NCBI GenBank assembly: GCA_028864955.1
Contig: JAGWLE010000025.1
Location: forward strand, 1-10,367
Source of the DNA: Patescibacteria group bacterium
GTDB lineage: Bacteria > Patescibacteriota > Minisyncoccia > Phycocordibacterales > PALSA-1337
Reading direction: 5' to 3'
Length of the DNA stretch: 10,367 nt
This document shows positions 5,990-10,367 of the stretch, piece by piece. The notes under the pieces were generated by a model. The model had not been told where the DNA came from and ran no database searches. It was given only the letters and a program-made list of their open reading frames with translations. Positions within the stretch are counted from its first letter, which is position 1. Every line of letters starts with the position of its first letter. A program made the translations under genes and the position numbers.

Positions 5990-6691
5990 TCAGGTACTGG
6001 CGGCCACGGCTGTGATGACCAGTCGATGGTCGTAGGTGCGACTGGCGGCAACCCATTCCCCCGAACATGTGATAAGTTTGAGATAGCGGCCATCATTCTG
6101 GTTGAATATCTCGTTTGTCGAGGCGTCCGTGTACACATATGAGTCAACTTTACTCGTCACGAAATGCACCAGGGAACCATCAGCTGTGGTGACATAGATA
6201 TCGTCGCCAAGTTTGAGATTCGAAAGATTCTTGAATACGCCCGGTAATGACAGGCCGTTGTCGACGTGGCCGTCGATCACGGCACTGCCAATCTCACCGG
6301 GTGCCGGTCCATACTTATACCAGCCAACGTCGACAAAATTATTGGGCGTGCCCAGAGTGCCGTGCGCAGTCAAGCCGATATCTTGGACACGGGCGTCGAT
6401 GTTGAGGCTCGGGATGAGCAGCTTTACCGGCGCGGCCTCGGCGACTGACGGCGCATGTCCCGACGTCGATGATGCGTATGTCGAGGTGGCCGCCGTTACT
6501 CCGGTATTGTGCGCGTGTGGCGGCGGCAAGCCGGAATTATCGCTCGGCACATACCAGAGAGAACGCACCAACGTGGTGATGATCACGGCTACCGCCACCA
6601 GAACAGCGGCCACGGCCGCCAGCCGCCCAAAAACAGGCGCATCAGAGCGCCCGTTCGTGGAAGTATGTCGAGCATGATCATTGGCCGGCAT
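5990..6691 (-). CDS. Sortase, class E/F-like transpeptidase
   Basis: This 233-residue protein has a short cytoplasmic N-terminus, one membrane helix (about 22-46), a Ser/Thr/Pro-rich linker (47-85) and an extracytoplasmic sortase domain (86-233). Sortases cleave LPXTG-type signals and join the protein to an envelope acceptor. The catalytic triad is visible: His142 in VIDGHVDNG, Cys209 in LITCSGEW and Arg223 in YDHRLVITA. The arrangement looks most like class F or E; exact class needs phylogeny. The ATG at 6691 is chosen because it gives a normal membrane topology and overlaps the upstream LPXTG gene by only 14 nt; an ATG at 6745 would overlap it by 68 nt. The pairing makes the neighbouring LPXTG protein its probable substrate. 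No Shine-Dalgarno sequence is evident. Confidence 0.93.
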   Translation of the reverse strand: MPANDHARHTSTNGRSDAPVFGRLAAVAAVLVAVAVIITTLVRSLWYVPSDNSGLPPPHAHNTGVTAATSTYASSTSGHAPSVAEAAPVKLLIPSLNIDARVQDIGLTAHGTLGTPNNFVDVGWYKYGPAPGEIGSAVIDGHVDNGLSLPGVFKNLSNLKLGDDIYVTTADGSLVHFVTSKVDSYVYTDASTNEIFNQNDGRYLKLITCSGEWVAASRTYDHRLVITAVAAST

Positions 6692-7001
6692 GATAACTGC
6701 GGACAAGATACGTGACTCCGCCCAGGACGACGAGGCCGGAGGCAAACATTAATGCCAGATTTGAAGCGGCGTTACCGCCATCACCCGTGTTGGGCAATCC
6801 TGGAGTCATGGGCGTAGTCGAGACAGCCGGGCTGGGATTCACGTATGTGCCCGGGTTATACAGGCCGGGACTCGGACTGATGCCCGGACTCTCACTCGGT
6901 GATGGCGAGGTATACTGCGCGAATGCGCCATGGATGCCGGCCAAGCCCACCAGAACCGCGACGAGAAATGCGGCAACCGTCAGGCGCATGGATGTATGCA
7001 T
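6678..7001 (-). CDS. Small LPXTG surface protein, probable sortase substrate
   Basis: This 107-residue preprotein has a signal peptide (1-28, ending AFA before Gln29), about 40 residues of Ser/Pro/Thr/Tyr-rich linker, and a full sorting signal: LPNTG at 69-73, a Gly/Asn spacer, a hydrophobic helix (about 81-100) and a short polar tail with Arg101. After signal peptidase and sortase processing, only about 44 residues would remain attached to the surface, with no folded domain. It may be a spacer, a spot for glycosylation on Ser/Thr, or a small coat component. The start at 7001 was chosen for a compact signal peptide; a start at 6989 is also possible. Its 3' end overlaps the sortase gene by 14 nt, so both are probably co-translated. 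No clear promoter or ribosome-binding site was found upstream. Confidence 0.85.
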   Translation of the reverse strand: MHTSMRLTVAAFLVAVLVGLAGIHGAFAQYTSPSPSESPGISPSPGLYNPGTYVNPSPAVSTTPMTPGLPNTGDGGNAASNLALMFASGLVVLGGVTYLVRSYHAGQ

Positions 7002-7087
7002 GGTAGTGGTAATTAGGTTTCGTAATGACGACCTACCAGTGCAGACGCCCTCGGCTGGCAATTTTTACAGCCCTGACGGCGATGAGG

Positions 7088-7103
7088 CCTGGCCGACGCC
7101 AGG
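7088..7103 (-). other. Hairpin after the second receiver gene
   Basis: CCTGGC (7088-7093) and GCCAGG (7098-7103) form a perfect 6-bp GC-rich stem with a four-base loop, 13 bases after the receiver stop. No U-tract follows on either strand, so it is at best a weak or factor-assisted terminator. The rest of the 115-nt gap to the LPXTG gene shows nothing I can identify. Confidence 0.35.
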
Positions 7104-7116
7104 AGAGGCCAGAAAT

Positions 7117-7491
7117 TCAAGATATCCTAAGCTTGTTTTTGATCTTGCCCATGACTTCGTCAACATCCCAGTCGCTCTTGATGAGATATTCAAACGCACC
7201 GAGGCCCATGGCTTCGGCCACGCGCTTATTTTCGGACAAATTGGTCAGAATCATAACCTCCGCGGTCTTGCCCCAATCATCCTCTCGCAATTTGCGGAGC
7301 ATGGTGATGCCGTCCATTTTTGGCAAAACCAGATCGAGCAAAATAAGATCGGGATGCCGTTCCAGAGCTTCCTTGAGCGCACTCTCACCATCCACGGCCT
7401 GGGCGATGCCCAGCCCGGATTTGAGGCAGCGCTCCACCAGCGTTTTCAGCGTTGAAAGGTCATCCTCGACGATCAAGATGCTTTTGGTCAT
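7117..7491 (-). CDS. Stand-alone response regulator receiver protein (CheY-like)
   Basis: This 124-residue protein is a receiver domain with no output domain. The phosphorylation site is Asp53 in LLDLVLP, with the acidic pocket Glu9-Asp10-Asp11, switch Thr83, aromatic Tyr102 and conserved Lys105, so it should accept phosphate from a histidine kinase. No kinase is encoded in the window. Single-receiver proteins usually act by binding a partner protein or passing phosphate on. It resembles the receiver at 9142-9543, sharing many residues including a D-x-W-G loop and the NLS-x-K/R-R-x-AEA segment. It has its own promoter with a 23-nt leader, no obvious Shine-Dalgarno, and a hairpin after its stop, so it may be a single-gene unit. 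Confidence 0.92.
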   Translation of the reverse strand: MTKSILIVEDDLSTLKTLVERCLKSGLGIAQAVDGESALKEALERHPDLILLDLVLPKMDGITMLRKLREDDWGKTAEVMILTNLSENKRVAEAMGLGAFEYLIKSDWDVDEVMGKIKNKLRIS

Positions 7492-7514
7492 GGTACGGTG
7501 ACTCGGATGCCACC

Positions 7515-7543
7515 ATTATCACATGCGCATCTGCGAGGCGCAA
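7515..7543 (-). promoter_or_regulatory. Extended -10 promoter of the receiver at 7117-7491
   Basis: On the minus strand, a -10 GATAAT (7520-7515) is preceded by TGT, giving an extended -10 (TGnGATAAT). A weak -35 TTGCGC (7543-7538) sits at exactly 17 bp. The start codon is 23 bases downstream, so this gene is predicted to have a short leader, unlike the corA and SOS promoters. An 8-bp palindrome (ATGCGCAT) lies inside the spacer. Confidence 0.5.
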
Positions 7544-7561
7544 TGAACGTTATCAACCTGG

Positions 7562-7765
7562 CTATTTCTGAATGGATCCCAGCTCGCGCGTGACCGCCGC
7601 CGGCGTGTCATATTCGCGGTCGGTCATCCTGTCGAGCAACTCCATGATCCTCTCGGGCGCTTCGTTGCTTTTGGCCTGGTCTACGATGTCATCCTTGGTG
7701 GCCGGGTAGGCAACACCTTTGAGATATGACTGGATTTCCACTGGATTCGGTGATCGGGCTGTCAT
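7562..7765 (-). CDS. DUF2795-family protein
   Basis: This 67-residue soluble protein matches the DUF2795 pattern: a VEIQSYLKGVAYPATKDD start, a central helix about deciding between polar and aliphatic residues (EAPERIMELLDRM), then DREYDTPAAVTRELG. In other bacteria these small helical proteins occur widely and often accompany stress-type genes, but no activity is established that I know of. No signal peptide or membrane helix is present. The ATG at 7765 is the only good start; no Shine-Dalgarno precedes it. An orphan AAGGAGG lies about 55 bases upstream at 7821-7827 but has no in-frame start nearby. It lies 69 nt after the glycosyltransferase stop and 70 nt before the receiver start, and its upstream region holds the second copy of the shared 16-bp element. 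Confidence 0.82.
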   Translation of the reverse strand: MTARSPNPVEIQSYLKGVAYPATKDDIVDQAKSNEAPERIMELLDRMTDREYDTPAAVTRELGSIQK

Positions 7766-7787
7766 GCAGATGGAGACGTCTTGCGGG

Positions 7788-7803
7788 CGAATTATTACAC
7801 ATA
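7788..7803 (+). promoter_or_regulatory. Shared 16-bp AT-rich element, copy 2
   Basis: CGAATTATTACACATA on the plus strand is identical to the minus-strand sequence at 5907-5892. Read toward the DUF2795 gene it gives TGTGTAATAATTCG, which contains AATAAT, a 5/6 match to a -10 element, 23-38 bases before the ATG. No convincing -35 accompanies it. It may be part of the DUF2795 promoter or an operator. Confidence 0.4.
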
Positions 7804-7834
7804 ATGGCCGGTGATATTTCGCCTCCTTGGGGTT

Positions 7835-9079
7835 TCATGTCCCTCTCGGACGCGGCGGCGCCGTCAAAATCCGATCACCGATCGATAAAAATCGCGGCAA
7901 AAGAGAAACGAGCAGTATGAAAATGCTGCCGCCAAAGATGCCCAGATTGATGATCAGCCGACCGAAAAACGGCACTGAACTCGATAAAAACGACATGTAA
8001 GCAAAGAATGACGAGGTCACGACGATGAGCGGAATATAGAAGCGCCGAGGATCGATGAGCGCGTACACCGTCGACAGAACATCCGCCAGGTAAAAATACC
8101 TCTCATGCATATGCGGCAGGAAAAATGGCACGGCCAGCGCGGAGATCAGCGACACGAATACCAATCGCCGATTAAACCTGGACTCCATTTCCTCGCCGAT
8201 CGTCCGGCCGTCTTGCGCCTGCCGCCAGGAAAACAGCCGAACCGATTGGATGATAACGGTGCTCACGACTAAGAGGCAGATGACATAACCGATCGCCGCA
8301 AATGACGAATACATGGACGGTGTCGAGGCGTGCAGATCGACGAGCGAGAATATTGACGGAGCCGACAATGAGAGTTGGTGAAATTCACCGGCTTGCCTGA
8401 AGTACGTAAAGAAAAGATAGCCGAACGAGCCGCCAGCCGCCGCGGCGGGCAGGAGCGTGGCCGCGAAAATGAGCGGTACCAGGATGACCAGTCGCCAGCC
8501 GCCATTCTTGGCGAGAACGTACCCGCATATGACGGGCGCCAGGAATACCGACTGCAGTTTTAAAGAGAAGGCCAAGGCGAAAAAACAGACTGCCGCCACC
8601 GGGCGATCAGTCAGCATGGCGTAGAGAGACAGCAGGACACATGTGGCGTATATGACATCGCACTGGCCCCAAAGAGCGCCGTTAAGTATAACCGTGGGAA
8701 TGGCAAAAATGACGGCGAACGTCAGGAGGCGGTATGGAGGAGTCATGCGGCCGCCCAATGTCTTGGTGACGATGGTTACGGCCGTGAGCGCCAGAACGAC
8801 ATCAAAAACAACGGACAGTGTTTTTATCCAGTACAGATCGAAGCCCGGCAGATAACTTATGCCCTTGAGAGCGTACAGATATAGCGGCGGATAATCGGAG
8901 AACGGTTTGGCGAAAGCTTCGAGACCCGGACTGCCGCGCAGCGCGTCCAGCCAGTGAGATAAGCTCGAAACATAATCGGCGCTGATGACCGGATATGAGA
9001 TGATGCGCAGATAGAGCGCTCCGCCGATCAGGACGAAGCTCGTACAATACAAAATGTATTGCGAAAGTCGCGGTCGCAT
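7835..9079 (-). CDS. Polytopic GT-C glycosyltransferase, Gpi18-like mannosyltransferase type
   Basis: This 414-residue integral membrane protein has about ten hydrophobic helices. The first large extracytoplasmic loop carries Asp35 (SADY) and YPPLY (63-67), consistent with the acidic catalytic loop of GT-C enzymes that use polyprenyl-phosphate sugars. WGQCDVIY (137-144) and MHERYFY (324-330) match motifs of bacterial Gpi18-like/DUF2029-type mannosyltransferases. It probably transfers a sugar to an envelope lipid, glycan or protein on the outer face of the membrane. The sugar and acceptor are unknown. The ATG at 9079 follows a 62-nt gap after the upstream receiver gene, with no Shine-Dalgarno or clear promoter. 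The nearby secreted Ser/Thr-rich proteins are possible acceptors, but this is speculation. Confidence 0.82.
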   Translation of the reverse strand: MRPRLSQYILYCTSFVLIGGALYLRIISYPVISADYVSSLSHWLDALRGSPGLEAFAKPFSDYPPLYLYALKGISYLPGFDLYWIKTLSVVFDVVLALTAVTIVTKTLGGRMTPPYRLLTFAVIFAIPTVILNGALWGQCDVIYATCVLLSLYAMLTDRPVAAVCFFALAFSLKLQSVFLAPVICGYVLAKNGGWRLVILVPLIFAATLLPAAAAGGSFGYLFFTYFRQAGEFHQLSLSAPSIFSLVDLHASTPSMYSSFAAIGYVICLLVVSTVIIQSVRLFSWRQAQDGRTIGEEMESRFNRRLVFVSLISALAVPFFLPHMHERYFYLADVLSTVYALIDPRRFYIPLIVVTSSFFAYMSFLSSSVPFFGRLIINLGIFGGSIFILLVSLLPRFLSIGDRILTAPPRPRGT

Positions 9080-9141
9080 AGACGATTACTCATTCTGACG
9101 GCCGCCATGACCGCGTATTTCAGTCGCGCCGCCCGATCTCT

Positions 9142-9543
9142 TCAGGCCGAGGCGGGGAGCTTACCTTGACGTTCGAGAACTGCCAGATGTTCCATGATCT
9201 TCCGGCTGACAGTGGCCGGATCAATCGTCGCCTTGAGGAGATACTCTTTGACTCCAAGATCTTCCGCTTCAGCGATGCGACGCTTGTCCGATAAGTTCGA
9301 AAGAACCACGACCGGCACATCGCGGCCCCAAGGATCCTGACGCAATTTGCGAAGGCATTCCAGGCCATGCATGACGGGCAGTATGAGATCGAGCAGGATG
9401 ATATCCGGATGCGTCTTGAGCGCCAATTCCAATCCGGCGGCGCCATCGACGGCCGTAGCCACGCTGACGCCCTCCTTGGTCAGCTGGTCAGACAGCACTT
9501 TCAGTATCGGCGGTTCGTCTTCGATGATCAGCACTCGCTTCAT
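9142..9543 (-). CDS. Stand-alone response regulator receiver overlapping lldP
   Basis: This 133-residue protein is a single receiver domain. Asp52 in LLDLILP is the phosphorylation site, with acidic residues Glu8-Asp9-Glu10, switch Ser82, aromatic Tyr101 and Lys104. A short helical tail (about 115-133) follows, but no DNA-binding domain is present. Its ATG overlaps the lactate permease stop (ATGA), and the upstream bases (CTTGGGG) offer only a weak G-rich ribosome-binding site, so translation is probably coupled to lldP. That coupling suggests a link with permease expression or its energetics, but the partner kinase and target are unknown. By eye about half of its residues match the receiver at 7117-7491, so the two may be paralogues. 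Confidence 0.92.
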   Translation of the reverse strand: MKRVLIIEDEPPILKVLSDQLTKEGVSVATAVDGAAGLELALKTHPDIILLDLILPVMHGLECLRKLRQDPWGRDVPVVVLSNLSDKRRIAEAEDLGVKEYLLKATIDPATVSRKIMEHLAVLERQGKLPASA

Positions 9544-10367
9544 GCCCCAAGTATATCATAGGCTCGCCGTCTGCCGGCAAAAGCCAAAAACAAAACTGCC
9601 AGAGCCGAAACGACGATCAAGATGGATCCGCCGATGTCGAGACTGTTTCCCGCCGCCGCAGCGGCTGATACGGCGGCCGGTATCATCCACGGCAGATCAT
9701 ATGCCTGCGCAAATGTGATCAGGCAGATGATGGCTACTAGCCCCAGGCTGTGAAGTATGGTGAAGCGGAATAGCCTTCCCTCCTCACCCGTCTGGCCAGT
9801 TGCCGCCGTGGCGACCGCCACGCTTTGCGGCGATATCATCTTGGCGGCCACGCCGCCGGATGAGTTGGCTGCGACCGTCAGAACAGGGCTGACTCCGATA
9901 GATGAAGCCGTCTGCGACTGTATCGAGCTGAACAAGGCATTCGAGGAAGTGTCGCTGCCGGTAATGAACACCCCGAACCAGCCGAGAAGCGGCGACAGGA
10001 GCGGGAAAAAACGCCCAGTCATCGTAAGGGCGTTACCGATAGCCACGGACATGCCGGAAAAATTCGCCACGAAGGCGAAGCCGACGATCGAACCGATGGT
10101 GACAAGAGGTTTCCATAATTCGCGGAGCGTCTGCAGAGCCGTCTCCAAAAATACTTTGAGCGGCAGGCGGAGCAAAACCCCCGAAAGAACCGCGGCAAGT
10201 AGTATGGCGGTGCCGGCGGCGCCCAGCCAGGCACATGAATATTGGACAGACAGACGAAGGCCGTTGCTCATGATACCGCCATCAAGCGGACCGAACGGTA
10301 TCGTGAGCGTCGTCTTGTTGAGGATGGCCTGAATGCCTTGGTTCCCCCAATTACTGACAAAGATAAC
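9540..10367 (-). CDS. lldP: L-lactate permease, C-terminal part (cut by window edge)
   Basis: The frame is open to the window end, so this is the last 275 residues of a longer protein of the LctP/LldP lactate permease family, a proton-coupled membrane carrier for lactate or glycolate. The conserved core is very clear: GWFGVFITGSDTSSNALF, then VAANSSGG and KMISPQSVAVA, followed by further membrane helices. Full-length members are usually around 500-550 residues, so roughly half is missing at the edge. An internal ATG at 10271 is not the real start, because 32 in-frame codons precede it. It overlaps the next gene, a receiver, by 4 nt. In a fermenting CPR cell the permease could export or import lactate; the sequence does not decide direction. 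Confidence 0.92.
   Translation of the reverse strand, partial: VIFVSNWGNQGIQAILNKTTLTIPFGPLDGGIMSNGLRLSVQYSCAWLGAAGTAILLAAVLSGVLLRLPLKVFLETALQTLRELWKPLVTIGSIVGFAFVANFSGMSVAIGNALTMTGRFFPLLSPLLGWFGVFITGSDTSSNALFSSIQSQTASSIGVSPVLTVAANSSGGVAAKMISPQSVAVATAATGQTGEEGRLFRFTILHSLGLVAIICLITFAQAYDLPWMIPAAVSAAAAAGNSLDIGGSILIVVSALAVLFLAFAGRRRAYDILGA

Noticed and set aside
6712..7455. 247-aa plus-strand frame spanning the LPXTG gene and the receiver
   Set aside because: It crosses two well-supported minus-strand genes and an intergenic region, and its product has no recognisable domain.
7821..7827. Perfect AAGGAGG Shine-Dalgarno-like sequence on the minus strand after the glycosyltransferase stop
   Set aside because: No start codon lies at a usable distance; the nearest ATG (7802) is 19 bases away and out of frame with the DUF2795 gene.
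9167..9306. GTTC/GAAC inverted pairs inside the receiver gene resembling SOS half-sites
   Set aside because: They lie within coding sequence with no promoter nearby and different spacing from the site at 5660-5677.
9757..10332. 191-aa plus-strand frame opposite the lactate permease
   Set aside because: The minus-strand frame carries the highly conserved LctP-family core, and the plus frame is a shadow.

Overview
The window most resembles a compact genome of the Candidate Phyla Radiation (Patescibacteria, possibly Parcubacteria-like), with GC content that looks to be in the mid-50s by eye. This is inference from gene content: tightly packed genes, stand-alone receiver proteins, a small CorA-like protein without the usual GMN signature, a class F-like sortase, tiny DUF2795 and lmo0937-type proteins, and two apparently leaderless starts. 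TGA acts as a normal stop throughout (for example in lexA, dinB and the sortase), so the genetic code looks standard. No rRNA, tRNA, IS element or CRISPR array is visible. No gene-free stretch exceeds 300 bases; the longest gaps are about 134 nt (3396-3529) and 115 nt (7002-7116).

Plus strand, 1-3204: a short 17-nt-period direct repeat, a secreted Ser/Thr-rich protein with a coiled coil and an Ig-like C-terminus, a terminator-like hairpin, a consensus promoter, then corA overlapping cysS (cysteinyl-tRNA synthetase). These converge, with an 11-nt gap, on a long minus-strand block.

Minus strand, read from 10367 down to 3216: an L-lactate permease cut by the window edge; a receiver protein whose start overlaps the permease stop; a polytopic GT-C/Gpi18-like glycosyltransferase; a DUF2795 protein; a second stand-alone receiver with its own promoter; a 107-residue LPXTG protein overlapping its probable sortase; an lmo0937-type membrane mini-protein; a three-gene SOS-type operon (67-residue unknown protein, lexA, a Y-family DNA polymerase); and a 59-residue coiled-coil protein.

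The most striking region is the SOS operon promoter at 5654-5683. A perfect -35 and a near-perfect -10 are separated by 18 bp that form an imperfect palindrome, the likely LexA operator. The -10 lies six bases before the ATG of the unknown 67-residue protein, so the mRNA is predicted to be leaderless. The corA promoter has the same -10 to ATG distance. The surface genes (glycosyltransferase, LPXTG protein, sortase, secreted Ig-like protein) suggest an envelope theme. The lactate permease with an overlapping receiver, plus a second receiver, suggests signalling outputs whose kinases lie outside the window.
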